Shown here: piece by piece, positions 1-8,104 of the stretch | Layout of the letters: each line of letters begins with the position of its first letter | Numbering within the stretch: position 1 is the stretch's first letter | Source: CAZMPJ01 sp964568455 | Lineage (GTDB): Bacteria; Margulisbacteria; WOR-1; O2-12-FULL-45-9 | Assembly (NCBI GenBank): GCA_964568455.1 | Contig: CAZMPJ010000012.1 | Location: 1 to 47,625 of the forward strand | Direction: 5' to 3' | Length of the DNA: 47,625 nucleotides | Translations under genes and position numbers: made by a program | The notes under the pieces: generated by a model | Told to the model about the DNA's origin: nothing | Database searches by the model: none | Seen by the model: the letters and a program-made list of their open reading frames with translations, nothing else

Positions 1-70
1 TGGGGGAGAAGGATTCGAACCCTCACAAGCAGAGTCAGAGTCTGCTGTCCTACCATTAGACGATCCCCCA
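1..70 (-). tRNA. tRNA-Gln (anticodon CTG), 3' end cut by window edge
   Basis: Read on the minus strand from position 70, the sequence folds as a cloverleaf. The acceptor strand TGGGGGA pairs fully with TCCCCCA. A D-arm with AATGGTAGG follows, then the anticodon stem GCAGA/TCTGC around the loop CTCTGAC, giving anticodon CTG, which reads the Gln codon CAG. The T-arm has the usual GGTTCGAATCC. Only the discriminator base and any encoded CCA fall outside the window. A short hairpin (CCAAAC-TTC-GTTTGG, 71-85) lies just 5' of the gene. Confidence 0.93.
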
Positions 71-127
71 CCAAACTTCGTTTGGAAATCCAAACTTCAA
101 AATTCAAATAACAAAATACTATTTAAT

Positions 128-172
128 GATTTGGATTTAAAAGATTTATTTGGATTTTGTCATTTGGATTTT
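128..172 (+). repeat. Dispersed AT-rich repeat (GATTTGGATTT family), copy 1
   Basis: A 45-base segment built from TTTGGATTT and GTCATTTGG units. A near-identical copy in opposite orientation lies at 35395-35432, differing mainly by a 7-base deletion, and a related copy lies inside a coding region at 19929-19966. It ends on the stop codon of the small membrane gene at 172-408. The upstream 86-127 stretch has imperfect complementary units (AAATCCAAAC, CAAAATAC), so the whole 86-172 region could fold back. The 71-171 interval otherwise holds no gene that I can see. Confidence 0.6.
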
Positions 173-408
173 CAGTACGGCAGAGCCCACCAATTAGGCT
201 GCAACACTAAAATATATAGTCCGTAAAGCACTATAAAAATTGATAGACCTACAAAAACCAGGAAACCACCTTTTAAAGGTTCTTTCCATCTTTCTCTCAT
301 CCACCAGGCAAAAAACAAGGCTAATAAGCCAACTATAATCACGGCCGCGCCTTTAAAAATCGGATTCATATTGATTATTTCAATAAATTGTACTTTCCAC
401 TCTTCCAT
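172..408 (-). CDS. Small two-helix membrane protein, function unknown
   Basis: A 78-residue protein with two clear hydrophobic helices, about residues 18-36 (AAVIIVGLLALFFAWWM) and 48-68 (GFLVFVGLSIFIVLYGLYIL). A basic loop (RERWKEPLKGG) lies between them and a Trp-rich tail (QPNWWALPY) follows. The charge pattern suggests the loop is cytoplasmic. I do not recognise a family. It is divergent from nadB with a 38-base gap and has no partner gene on its strand. The start has no convincing ribosome binding site, in line with other near-leaderless starts here. Its size and hydrophobic pattern make it a credible gene, but no function can be given. Confidence 0.55.
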   Translation of the reverse strand: MEEWKVQFIEIINMNPIFKGAAVIIVGLLALFFAWWMRERWKEPLKGGFLVFVGLSIFIVLYGLYILVLQPNWWALPY

Positions 409-412
409 GGCT

Positions 413-440
413 TTGATTTTAACATAAGCAAAGGTATAAT
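413..440 (+). promoter_or_regulatory. Housekeeping-type promoter of nadB
   Basis: TTGATT (413-418), 16 bases, then TATAAT (435-440). The -10 box ends only 6 bases before the nadB ATG at 447, so transcription would begin at or next to the start codon. There is no Shine-Dalgarno sequence, which fits a leaderless transcript. Confidence 0.6.
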
Positions 441-446
441 AAAAGC

Positions 447-1961
447 ATGCTTGATTTTTTAATTATTGGCGGTGGAATAGCAGGACTTTCTGCCACACTG
501 GAAGCATCAAAACACGGTAAAGTCTTAATTTTAACCAAAGGCAAAATCGGAGAAACTGCTACGGAAAAAGCCCAAGGCGGAATTGCCGCAGCTATTGATC
601 AAATCCAAGATTCAACTGAATTTCATTTTGAAGATACCATTGCAGCCGGAGCAGGATTGTGCGATGAAAAAGCAGTAAAAATACTAGTGACCGAAGGGGT
701 CAAACGGGTAAAAGAATTGATTGAAATGGGTGCGCAGTTTGATAAGGCAGAAACTGAAGGTGGCGGATTTGCGCTGGGTCTTGAAGGCGCGCATAAAAGA
801 AGAAGAATCCTGCATGCCGGAGACGCCACTGGAGAAGAAATCCAAAGAACTCTGGGGTCTAAAATTGTCAGAGAAAATCTAGCCGAGATTAAACCTTATA
901 CTCTGGGAATTGACTTAATTATCAAAGATGGAAAATGTCTTGGCATCAAAGCATTAAATCTACAAACTAAAAAAATCGAATATTATTTTGCCAAAGCCAC
1001 AATTATCACTACTGGCGGCATTGGTCAAACTTATCTTTATACCACCAACCCGGAAGTAGCAACCGGCGACGGCATTGCCATGGCTTTCCGCGCCGGAGCA
1101 AAAACTAAAGATATGGAATTTGTCCAGTTTCATCCTACCTCTTTAGTCCAAAGTGCAGAGTTTAAAGATATTATTGCCCTTCCCCGTTTTTTAATTTCCG
1201 AAGCAGTCCGCGGAGAAGGAGCCAGGCTTTTAAATAATAAAAATGAGCGTTTTATCAGTGAACTAGCTTCAAGAGATATTGTTTCCCAGGCTATTTTTCA
1301 GGAAATGAAAAAAACCAATTCAAACCATGTTTATTTGAGTCTGGCAAAATTAGATCACAACAAAATCAAAAAACGCTTCCCGGTTATTTATAAAACTTGT
1401 TTAGAAAGAGGACTTGATATTACCAAAGACAACATTCCAGTTGCTCCAGCGGCCCATTATTTTATGGGTGGGATTAAAACTGATGTTGATGGCAGAACTA
1501 ATATTGCCAATCTTTATGCTGCTGGAGAATGTGCTTCATGCGGAATCCACGGGGCAAATCGACTAGCCTCTAATTCTTTACTTGATGGGTTGGTTTTTGG
1601 GAGAAGAGCTGCTATAACGGCAAAATCAAAACTTCAAACGTCTCTGCCTACGGCGGACAAAATAAATTCCAAATCAGAAATTCCAAAACCAAAACTAAAA
1701 CCCCAAGAAATTACACATTTAAAACTGATAATTAAATTAACCATGTGGAAAAATGTGGGAATTGTGCGATCAGAAAAATCATTAAAAGATGCGCTGGTAA
1801 AATTAGATTCAGTATTAAAGAAATTAGATTATGAGCCAACTGTCAAAGAAGAAATCGAACTTAAAAACATGGCCCAGGTAGCAAGATTGGTTACGCAAGC
1901 AGCATTAGATCGAAAGGAATCACACGGCGCGCATTTTAGGTCAGATTACCCCGGCGGATAA
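447..1961 (+). CDS. nadB: L-aspartate oxidase (NAD biosynthesis)
   Basis: A 504-residue flavoprotein that oxidises L-aspartate to iminoaspartate, the first step of de novo NAD synthesis. The FAD-binding motif IIGGGIAGLSAT lies near the N-terminus, followed by EKAQGGIAAAI, EGAHKRRRILHAGDATG, the active-site segment PAAHYFMGGI, and the FAD-contacting GANRLASNSLLDGLVFGRRAA. The C-terminus carries ESHGAHFRSDYP, the family's usual ESRGAHYREDYP block. Length is normal. The linker at about residues 396-420 is low-complexity (K, P, S rich) and its DNA (about 1640-1700) resembles the dispersed AT-rich repeats. nadA and nadC are not in the window. The last 16 bases overlap the convergent ATPase gene. 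Fumarate could replace O2 as acceptor in an anaerobe (inference). Confidence 0.95.
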   Translation: MLDFLIIGGGIAGLSATLEASKHGKVLILTKGKIGETATEKAQGGIAAAIDQIQDSTEFHFEDTIAAGAGLCDEKAVKILVTEGVKRVKELIEMGAQFDKAETEGGGFALGLEGAHKRRRILHAGDATGEEIQRTLGSKIVRENLAEIKPYTLGIDLIIKDGKCLGIKALNLQTKKIEYYFAKATIITTGGIGQTYLYTTNPEVATGDGIAMAFRAGAKTKDMEFVQFHPTSLVQSAEFKDIIALPRFLISEAVRGEGARLLNNKNERFISELASRDIVSQAIFQEMKKTNSNHVYLSLAKLDHNKIKKRFPVIYKTCLERGLDITKDNIPVAPAAHYFMGGIKTDVDGRTNIANLYAAGECASCGIHGANRLASNSLLDGLVFGRRAAITAKSKLQTSLPTADKINSKSEIPKPKLKPQEITHLKLIIKLTMWKNVGIVRSEKSLKDALVKLDSVLKKLDYEPTVKEEIELKNMAQVARLVTQAALDRKESHGAHFRSDYPGG

Positions 1962-3457
1962 AGGCGCAGTCTTCTTTTGGGCTCTTCTCCCACTGATTCA
2001 GAATGAATCACTTCTTCGTCTGCCAATTGGTGCTGCAGTCTTCGGATATAAGCATTTTGAGGGGTTAAATCAATAGATTTTTTTGCTTTTTTAACTTGGT
2101 CAATTGCTTCATGCGCTTCTCTTAAAGCTACATCTTCCGGACTTTCTTCTCCTTCAACTTTAAAATAATACTTTAAGAACTTATTTATCTGTGAAGAAAC
2201 ATTTTTCCGAATTACATGCACGGTTAAACCATGTTCTTCGGCCATTTTTACAATTTTAGTGCCAGGCCGGGCTTTGGGCTTGGTGGTTAAAACTAAATCT
2301 GCTTCATCTACATTCTGGGCTACCACGGCAGGAAGCTGCAAACTGCGCAAAGCTCGATCTAATTGTCCCTTATTAACGCCAAAAGCATAAATACGAACAA
2401 CATTTCTACCTTTTTCTTTTTTGGCTTGTTCTAGTTCTTCATCGGTTGGCTCAGGCATTTCCTCTGGAGCTTTAGTAACTTTAATTTTGCCGTCTTCAGT
2501 TCTTACTCTGATTTCTGGTTGCGGCACGCGATCGCGCAATATGGTATCTACTGCTTTTGCCACATCATGATAAATAGCAAACTTGTCCTTTTCCTGGATT
2601 TCAATAGCAATATCAAAAGTAGGCGGTGCTTTTCTTTCTAAAATGGCTTTTTGGGTATGTCGTCTTTTAGCTTCTTCATCACCCAAAATAACTGATTGAA
2701 TTCCTCCAACTAAATCAGAAAGAGTTGGGTTGCTAACAATGTTTTCTAGAGTTGTACCGTGGGCAGTACCAATTAACTGTACTCCTCGCTCAGCAATGGT
2801 CCTGCAAGCAGTAGCTTCAAGCTCATTACCAATCTCATCTACAATGATGACCTCCGGCATATGGTTTTCCACTGCTTCAATCATCACCTTATGCTGAAGT
2901 TCAGGACTAGAAACCTGCATACGCCTGGCTTTGCCAATTCCTGGATGAGGAATATCGCCGTCACCAGCAATTTCATTAGAAGTATCTACAATCACTACCC
3001 TTTTAGAAAATTCATCACTTAAAACTCGGGCTGCTTCCCTAAGCTTTGTGGTCTTTCCAATTCCGGGTGGTCCCATAAAAAGAATATTTTGCTTTGACTC
3101 AATCACATCGCGAATAATATCATTAGTTCCATAAATGACTCGTCCCACTCGGCAGGTTAAACCTAATATTTTACCGGCACGGTTGCGAATACAGGAAATT
3201 CTATGTAAGGTTCGCTCAATCCCCGCCCGGTTATCAGAAGTAAAATCCCCTACTTTGCTTACCACATAATCAATATCTTCTTGTAAAACCATATCACCAG
3301 GAATATAAAAGACTTTATTTTCAAAGCGGCCTTCGGGGGTTCTGCCAAGATCTAAAATAACTTCAATGATTTGGTCAACATCTTTACGTTTAAGCAAAGC
3401 TTGCTTTATTCGCGGAGGCAAAACGTCTAAAAGTTTAAGTACTTCTTCGTCTAACAA
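1946..3457 (-). CDS. R3H-domain AAA ATPase, Ycf45/SpoIIIAA-like
   Basis: A 503-residue protein. The N-terminal portion resembles the SpoIIIAA/Ycf45 family. The ATPase core has Walker A GPPGIGKTT (residues 129-137) and Walker B VIIVDE (203-208) in PilT/KaiC-like surroundings (GIGNELEATACRTIAERGVQLIGTAHG). The C-terminus (about 460-503) looks like an R3H single-stranded nucleic acid binding domain: YIRRLQHQLAD, then PKRRLRLYP. The start is a TTG (3455-3457) lying directly after the HU stop codon (TAATTG), so translation is probably coupled; no in-frame ATG exists before residue 56. Substrate is unknown. It is the last gene of the por-HU run and overlaps nadB tail to tail. Confidence 0.85.
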   Translation of the reverse strand: MLDEEVLKLLDVLPPRIKQALLKRKDVDQIIEVILDLGRTPEGRFENKVFYIPGDMVLQEDIDYVVSKVGDFTSDNRAGIERTLHRISCIRNRAGKILGLTCRVGRVIYGTNDIIRDVIESKQNILFMGPPGIGKTTKLREAARVLSDEFSKRVVIVDTSNEIAGDGDIPHPGIGKARRMQVSSPELQHKVMIEAVENHMPEVIIVDEIGNELEATACRTIAERGVQLIGTAHGTTLENIVSNPTLSDLVGGIQSVILGDEEAKRRHTQKAILERKAPPTFDIAIEIQEKDKFAIYHDVAKAVDTILRDRVPQPEIRVRTEDGKIKVTKAPEEMPEPTDEELEQAKKEKGRNVVRIYAFGVNKGQLDRALRSLQLPAVVAQNVDEADLVLTTKPKARPGTKIVKMAEEHGLTVHVIRKNVSSQINKFLKYYFKVEGEESPEDVALREAHEAIDQVKKAKKSIDLTPQNAYIRRLQHQLADEEVIHSESVGEEPKRRLRLYPPG

Positions 3458-3736
3458 TTACTTGCCCTTGACGGCATGCTTAAGATTAATCCCCGGGACA
3501 AAGGCAGGAGCTTTGGATGAGCCAATGGTGATTTTTTCTCCAGTTTGAGGGTTTCGGCCAATGCGGCCTTTTCTCGTCCTGACTACAAAGTTACCAAAAC
3601 CAACCAATCTTACTTTCTCGCCTTTAATCAAGGTTGCAGATATAGTATCTAAAGTAGCGTCTATAATTTGTTCAGCTTTGGCCTTGGTTAACTTCATCTT
3701 ATTAGCTACTTTTCCGGCTAATTGTTTCTTATTCAT
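3458..3736 (-). CDS. HU family DNA-binding protein
   Basis: A 92-residue HU/IHF-type histone-like protein. It shows the N-terminal helical segment (NKKQLAGKVANKMKLTKAKAEQIID), the GEKVRLVGFGNFVVRTRKGRIGRNPQTGEKI signature with the conserved GRNP arm, and the FVPGINLKHAV C-terminus. It works as a dimer that bends DNA and shapes the nucleoid. Its ATG overlaps the porB stop codon (TAATG), and its own stop abuts the TTG of the R3H ATPase. A nucleoid protein is thus translationally tied to a pyruvate oxidoreductase operon, an unusual neighbourhood. It could be a dedicated architectural protein rather than the cell's only HU. Confidence 0.93.
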   Translation of the reverse strand: MNKKQLAGKVANKMKLTKAKAEQIIDATLDTISATLIKGEKVRLVGFGNFVVRTRKGRIGRNPQTGEKITIGSSKAPAFVPGINLKHAVKGK

Positions 3737-4665
3737 TATTTGCTTCCTCCCTCACATTTTTTTAATAATGCTTCCCAGCGGCGGTCCACTTCCTTCTGTA
3801 TAGATTCAATAATGGCTTCGTTACCCGGTTTCATTAAATGCCTGAAACGATCTTGGGTTTTTAAAAATTCTATAATCGGTTTCTTTTCCCTTGGTTTATA
3901 AGTTAATTTATATTTCCCATTTTCAACTTCATATAAAGGCCAAAGACAAGTATCTGCAGCTAATCTTCCAAGCTCAGCTGTAAGCTCTGGGCTATAACCC
4001 CAACCAAGCCGGCAAGGCTGCATTACGTTTAAGAATTTTGGGCCACGAGTAGCAAAAGCTTTTTCCGCTTTCGTGGTCAAGTCCCGCCAAAAACCAACCG
4101 CTGATTGGGCAACATAAGGAATGTTGTGAGCAACCATAATTTCAGTTAAATCTTTAGGAAACTGGGTTTTACCTGGAATCACTTTTCCTGCCGGCGCTGT
4201 CGTAGTAGCAGCCCCTTTAGGTGTTGCCGATGAGCGCTGGACTCCAGTATTCATGTAAGCTTCGTTGTTATAACAAACATAAAGCATATCGTGGCCGCGT
4301 TCCATGGCACCGGAAAGAGATTGGAACCCAATATCATAAGTACCACCATCTCCACCAAAAGCCACAAAATTAATATGCTCAGATTGTTTACCTTTCTTTT
4401 TCAAAGCCTTATAAGCAGCTTCAGCTCCAGAACAAGTAGCAGCGGAATTTTCAAAAGCATTGTGTAAAAATGGAACTTCCCAAGCAGTATAAGGAAAAAT
4501 TGTAGTGACAACTTCAAGACAACCAGTAGCAGCAGTAATCACCACAGGATCTTTGCTAGACATTAATACTTGCCTTACTACAATTGGAGCCCCACAACCA
4601 GAACAAGCTCGATGGCCTCCACATAAAGGTTCTTTTCTTTTTGCTAAATCTCTTAATGCCGGCAT
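3736..4665 (-). CDS. porB: Pyruvate:ferredoxin oxidoreductase, beta subunit
   Basis: A 309-residue thiamine diphosphate-binding subunit of 2-oxoacid:ferredoxin oxidoreductase. The N-terminus holds the Cys cluster C-x5-C-x2-C (C15, C21, C24) for the proximal [4Fe-4S] cluster. The TPP/Mg motif GGDGGTYDIG lies at about residues 103-112, followed by YNNEAYMNTGVQRSSATPKGA, typical of the pyruvate-specific branch. With PorA, PorD and PorG it converts pyruvate and CoA to acetyl-CoA, CO2 and reduced ferredoxin in the cytoplasm. Start and stop codons overlap its neighbours by one base (TAATG) on both sides, indicating coupled translation. Pyruvate as substrate is inferred from subunit order and sequence; another 2-oxoacid is possible. 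Confidence 0.93.
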   Translation of the reverse strand: MPALRDLAKRKEPLCGGHRACSGCGAPIVVRQVLMSSKDPVVITAATGCLEVVTTIFPYTAWEVPFLHNAFENSAATCSGAEAAYKALKKKGKQSEHINFVAFGGDGGTYDIGFQSLSGAMERGHDMLYVCYNNEAYMNTGVQRSSATPKGAATTTAPAGKVIPGKTQFPKDLTEIMVAHNIPYVAQSAVGFWRDLTTKAEKAFATRGPKFLNVMQPCRLGWGYSPELTAELGRLAADTCLWPLYEVENGKYKLTYKPREKKPIIEFLKTQDRFRHLMKPGNEAIIESIQKEVDRRWEALLKKCEGGSK

Positions 4666-5873
4666 TACTTTGCTCCTCTCACGCCAAAATGTTGGATTTT
4701 TCCTGCAACAGGTTTGGATTTTAATTCATTAAAAATTGTGTGGATATCTTCTAAACTAATTTCTCTGCCACCTAATCCATAAACATAGTTCATTAGTTTT
4801 GGCTTTGATGCTGCATCAAAAAGAGCTGACCTTACTTCAGAAAATAATGGTCCACCCTGGTTACTATACATATCACTGCGGTCCATAATAGCTGCTACTT
4901 TTATTTTTGAAAGAGCTTGTGCAATTTCTTCAGCTGGAAAAGGCCTAAAAACTCTAATTTTTAATAATCCGGCTTTAATTCCCTTGCCTCTTAATTCATC
5001 AATCACCGCTCTGGCAGTTCCACAAGTTGAGCCAAGCGCTACCATGGCAATTTCCGCATCATCCAATATTTCTTGTAGGTTTGAAATAGATTTCCTATCC
5101 AATTTATACTCTTCGATTAAACCATATTCACGGCCATATTTTTGGCCAAATTCCTTACCAGTCTCAAGAATAACTTGTTTTGCTTCTTTCATAGCCTTTA
5201 CAATCGGCATTTTATGTTCAAAATAATAATCTTGCAGATCAAGACAGCCTAGGGTAATTGGTTTTTTAACGTTTAAGAGCGAATTGACTACTTTATGTTC
5301 GCCAATATATTTTTTTACTTCATCATCTTCTAAAGATTCTATCTTTTCCATGCAATGAGAAATGATAAAACCATCGGTAGTAGCCATACCCGGCAATCTT
5401 ACTTTTTCATCTTCAGTGATTTTAATTAATTGCAAAATATTATCATAAGCTTCTTGCGCGTTTTCAGAGAAAATCTGGATCCAGCCAAAATCACGCACTG
5501 CCATGGTATCACTATGGTCACAGTGAATGTTGATAGGACCAGAAAGCGCACGGTTTACTTCGCAAATTATAATTGGAAGACGAAGGGCAGAAGCAATCGG
5601 AAGGATCTCTGACATCAGCTGGAGTCCTTGAGAAGAAGTCCCGGTCATAACTCTGACTCCGGCAGCAGATGCTCCCACACAAGCACTCATGGCAGAATGT
5701 TCTGATTCAACCGCTACAAATTCTGTATCCACTAACCCATCAGCAACAAAGCCAGAAAAGATCATTACAACCTCAGTAGCTGGTGTAATCGGATAAGCAG
5801 CAACAACGTCTGGATTTATCTGGCGCATGGCCTCGGCCATAGCTTCGTTACCAGTTTTTGCAAGTACAGGCAT
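4665..5873 (-). CDS. porA: Pyruvate:ferredoxin oxidoreductase, alpha subunit
   Basis: A 402-residue alpha subunit. The N-terminal pyrimidine-binding domain begins GNEAMAEAMRQINPDVVAAYPITPATEVV and contains EHSAMSACVGASAAGVRVMTGTSSQGL. The C-terminal transketolase-like domain includes IAMVALGSTCGTARAVIDELR, KIRVFRPFPAEEI and MDRSDMYSNQGGPLFSEVRSAL. Length and block order match four-subunit PORs of anaerobic bacteria and archaea. It lies 6 bases after porD and its stop overlaps the porB ATG. The GxSCGTAR-type block and the RPFPAEEI segment favour a pyruvate enzyme over the ketoglutarate (KorA) type. Confidence 0.94.
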   Translation of the reverse strand: MPVLAKTGNEAMAEAMRQINPDVVAAYPITPATEVVMIFSGFVADGLVDTEFVAVESEHSAMSACVGASAAGVRVMTGTSSQGLQLMSEILPIASALRLPIIICEVNRALSGPINIHCDHSDTMAVRDFGWIQIFSENAQEAYDNILQLIKITEDEKVRLPGMATTDGFIISHCMEKIESLEDDEVKKYIGEHKVVNSLLNVKKPITLGCLDLQDYYFEHKMPIVKAMKEAKQVILETGKEFGQKYGREYGLIEEYKLDRKSISNLQEILDDAEIAMVALGSTCGTARAVIDELRGKGIKAGLLKIRVFRPFPAEEIAQALSKIKVAAIMDRSDMYSNQGGPLFSEVRSALFDAASKPKLMNYVYGLGGREISLEDIHTIFNELKSKPVAGKIQHFGVRGAK

Positions 5874-5879
5874 TTATGA

Positions 5880-6173
5880 TTAGCTCCTTTCTGATTCCAT
5901 GGTAATGGCTTTGTTTGGTTTTACCGGGCACTCGTGGGCACAAATCCCACAACCCTTACAATGTTTATAATCAAAACCAATTACCTTTTTATTTTCATCT
6001 AGTAAAACAGCTGAATCGGGACAATTGATCCAGCAAAAATAACAGTTAATACAGCGGTCTTTATGGAAAATCGGCTTTTCGGATCTCCAATCTCCAGTTC
6101 CGAATTCTGTGGCAGTGCCGGCTTTTACGGAATCACCGTGGTCCAGCTCTTGCCATTTCATGTTTTTCTTCAT
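5880..6173 (-). CDS. porD: Pyruvate:ferredoxin oxidoreductase, delta (ferredoxin-like) subunit
   Basis: A 97-residue subunit with two classical [4Fe-4S] motifs, CINCYFCWINCP and CKGCGICAHECP (each CxxCxxCxxxCP). These clusters pass electrons from the TPP site to free ferredoxin. The N-terminal extension, about 35 residues (KWQELDHGDSVKAGTATEFGTGDWRSEKP), is typical of PorD. It lies between porG and porA with gaps of 5 and 6 bases, so the four genes form one transcript. Confidence 0.94.
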   Translation of the reverse strand: MKKNMKWQELDHGDSVKAGTATEFGTGDWRSEKPIFHKDRCINCYFCWINCPDSAVLLDENKKVIGFDYKHCKGCGICAHECPVKPNKAITMESERS

Positions 6174-6178
6174 AAAAT

Positions 6179-6757
6179 CTACTCCCCTTTCACTTTCTCA
6201 TACGCAGCTTTAATTGCTTCCAAGTTTCCAGCAATTACTTCTGGTTTGTGAGCGAATTTTTTCTTAAGTTTTTTCTCGGTATTACTTAGCATTTGATTAA
6301 AATCAAGCAGACCTGAAACTTTAACCAAAGCCCCTAACATTGGCGTATTAGGAATATTTCTGCCAATTTTCTCTTGAGCAATAGCCGAGGCATCTATTGT
6401 ATAAATTTTAGCGTCTTTTAAATTAATTTCTTTTCTGATTTCTTGCGCTGATTTTGAGGTGTTAACAATTAAAGCCCCATCCTTGGGCAGGCCTTGGGCC
6501 ACATTAACCGTAGCCATTAAGGTTTGATCTAAAACCAAAACAATACTTGGGTGAGTCAAGCCGCAATGCAGAGTAATGGGTTTATCCGACAATCGGTTAA
6601 AAGATTGAACTGGAGCCCCCATGCGCTCTGGGCCATATTCTGGGAAGGCTTGGATATGCTTACCTAAAGCAAGGGCTGAATCTGCAAACAAAAGTGCGGC
6701 GGTTTTTGCGCCTTGGCCTCCACGGCCATGCCATCTGATCTCAATTATCTCGCTCAT
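6179..6757 (-). CDS. porG: Pyruvate:ferredoxin oxidoreductase, gamma subunit
   Basis: A 192-residue gamma subunit (POR/KOR catalytic domain III), beginning EIRWHGRGGQGAKTAALLFADSAL, with GPERMGAPVQSFNR and NTPMLGALVKVSG blocks. First gene of the porGDAB order read on the minus strand. A strong ribosome binding site (GGAGGA, 5 bases before ATG) lies just after a hairpin-prone repeat at 6770-6806 that separates it from the upstream Yip1-like gene. I see no strong promoter in this 48-base gap, so it may be read from upstream. Confidence 0.93.
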   Translation of the reverse strand: MSEIIEIRWHGRGGQGAKTAALLFADSALALGKHIQAFPEYGPERMGAPVQSFNRLSDKPITLHCGLTHPSIVLVLDQTLMATVNVAQGLPKDGALIVNTSKSAQEIRKEINLKDAKIYTIDASAIAQEKIGRNIPNTPMLGALVKVSGLLDFNQMLSNTEKKLKKKFAHKPEVIAGNLEAIKAAYEKVKGE

Positions 6758-6769
6758 CTATTCCTCCTT

Positions 6770-6806
6770 GTCCTGAGTCCCGAGCTCTGTCGAGGGATCG
6801 AAGGAC
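6770..6806. repeat. Imperfect inverted repeat in the Yip1-por gap
   Basis: A 37-base imperfect palindrome (GTCCTGAGTCCCGAGC ... GAGGGATCGAAGGAC). Outer arms GTCC/GGAC and inner arms TCCCGA/TCGAGGGA pair with one bulge. It begins on the stop codon of the Yip1-like gene and ends 12 bases before the porG start. It resembles the 'CCTGAGC...CGAAGGAC' short repeats scattered in many draft genomes (from memory). It may act as an mRNA processing or attenuation hairpin, but has no T-run to make it a clear terminator. Confidence 0.5.
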
Positions 6807-7510
6807 TAACTAATCCAGGGCTGTAATTTCGGAAGTGCTATTTTATCAAAAATTAAACCGAAAAGCAATAAAACAATTATAGGCACAATTGCACCCAAGA
6901 AAGCTTTTGACTTTGAAACTCCGTAAGTTTTTCGTCCTGCAATCGCCCACAAACCATACCAATAAACCAGCATTAATAGATAAATAAAATCAAACGCGCC
7001 ACGGAACAAAACAAAATCAATTCCCATATATTTAACCAGGGTCATAAATAAAAGAATAACCAGCCCCATCATTAATACCGCACTACTATATAAAGTGGAT
7101 TGCAACATATGGTTTAGGCTGCCCTTACCCCCTAAAAAGTGGTAAATATAATGCAATAACCCACCAATTAAAAACAGCAACACAAAAAAGGCAAGGCTGA
7201 ATAATCCACCTAAAATCAAAAAAGTAATCATAAAAAAAACAAACATTAACACAAACAATACCGGCAAAATAACAATAAACTTGAAACCGCTTACTCCCTC
7301 AACTAAAGTGCTTCCAATCGGTCCATATTGGAGCAGAAAAATTACAATTGTAGCGAAAAAAGCTAATACCCAGGAAGAAACCAATAAATAGGTCAAAGCT
7401 TTTTTTTGCCAATTCTCCTCCTTTAGCTTAGTATAAAAATAAATCGGCCGAACCATAATCATCCACCATTGAGAAAAGTAATCAGTAAGCGGTAATCGGT
7501 AATTAGTCAT
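6806..7510 (-). CDS. Yip1-domain-like polytopic membrane protein
   Basis: A 234-residue integral membrane protein with about five or six hydrophobic segments (roughly residues 38-62, 78-100, 105-125, 138-162, 170-192, 203-224). The segment MVRPIYFYTKLKEENWQKKALTYLLVSSWVLAF resembles the entry to Yip1-domain proteins, whose bacterial role is unclear. The start at 7510 has a good ribosome binding site (GGAGGG, 9 bases upstream), which lies inside the end of recR. The first residues (MTNYRLPLTDYF) come from a short-period DNA repeat (7478-7508), so the original N-terminus may have been Met17 or Met19. The gap to recR is 1 base. Confidence 0.7.
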   Translation of the reverse strand: MTNYRLPLTDYFSQWWMIMVRPIYFYTKLKEENWQKKALTYLLVSSWVLAFFATIVIFLLQYGPIGSTLVEGVSGFKFIVILPVLFVLMFVFFMITFLILGGLFSLAFFVLLFLIGGLLHYIYHFLGGKGSLNHMLQSTLYSSAVLMMGLVILLFMTLVKYMGIDFVLFRGAFDFIYLLMLVYWYGLWAIAGRKTYGVSKSKAFLGAIVPIIVLLLFGLIFDKIALPKLQPWIS

Positions 7511-7511
7511 T

Positions 7512-8102
7512 TTATATTGCCCTCCTGCCTTCTATTGCTTTTGATAAAGTAGCTTCGTCAGCATAGTCCATATCCGCGCCAATGGGAAGCCCATACGCAA
7601 CTCTTGAAAATTTTATTCCCAAAGGCCTAAACAGTTTAGTTAAATATATAATAGTAGCTTCTCCTTCAGCCGTTGGGCTTAAAGCTAAAATAATTTCAGA
7701 AAACTTTTCTTTTTCAATGCGAGTCAGTAGCTCTTTGATTCTCAAAGATTCCGGACCAATCCCATCCAAGGGAGAAATTACCCCACCTAAAACATGGTAT
7801 TTGCCCTTGAATTCTCTTGAACGCTCAATCGCAATTAAGTCTTTTGGATCTGCCACCACACACAAAGTATTTTCTCTTGATTCATCGCTGCAAATCTTGC
7901 AAGGCTCCACATCTGTCATGTTAAAACAAATGGAACAAAATTTCATTTTACCTTTAGCTTGAGCAATGGCATTAACTAAGTCTTCAACTTGTTTTTCCGA
8001 ACTGCTCAACATATAGAAAGCTAGTCTTTGGGCGGATTTAGGCCCAATTCCAGGCATTCTTTTTAATTCTTCAATTAATTTGTTAAGTGCTTCTGCGTAC
8101 AT
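7512..8102 (-). CDS. recR: Recombination mediator RecR
   Basis: A 196-residue protein of normal length. Domains in order: helix-hairpin-helix (MPGIGPKSAQRLAFYML, residues 15-31), a Cys4 zinc site (CSICFNMTDVEPCKIC), a Toprim domain (TLCVVADPKDLIAIERS), and the Walker B-like C-terminal block (GVISPLDGIGPESLRI ... LALSPTAEGEATIIYL ... SRVAYGLPIGADMDYADEATL). With RecO/RecF it helps load RecA onto SSB-coated ssDNA. It follows ybaB with a 2-base gap in the conserved dnaX-ybaB-recR order. Confidence 0.96.
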   Translation of the reverse strand: MYAEALNKLIEELKRMPGIGPKSAQRLAFYMLSSSEKQVEDLVNAIAQAKGKMKFCSICFNMTDVEPCKICSDESRENTLCVVADPKDLIAIERSREFKGKYHVLGGVISPLDGIGPESLRIKELLTRIEKEKFSEIILALSPTAEGEATIIYLTKLFRPLGIKFSRVAYGLPIGADMDYADEATLSKAIEGRRAI

Positions 8103-8104
8103 TA

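Noticed and set aside
7582..7962. A 126-codon open frame antisense to recR
   Set aside because: It lies wholly inside recR on the opposite strand, has no RBS or promoter, and its composition is that of a shadow frame.
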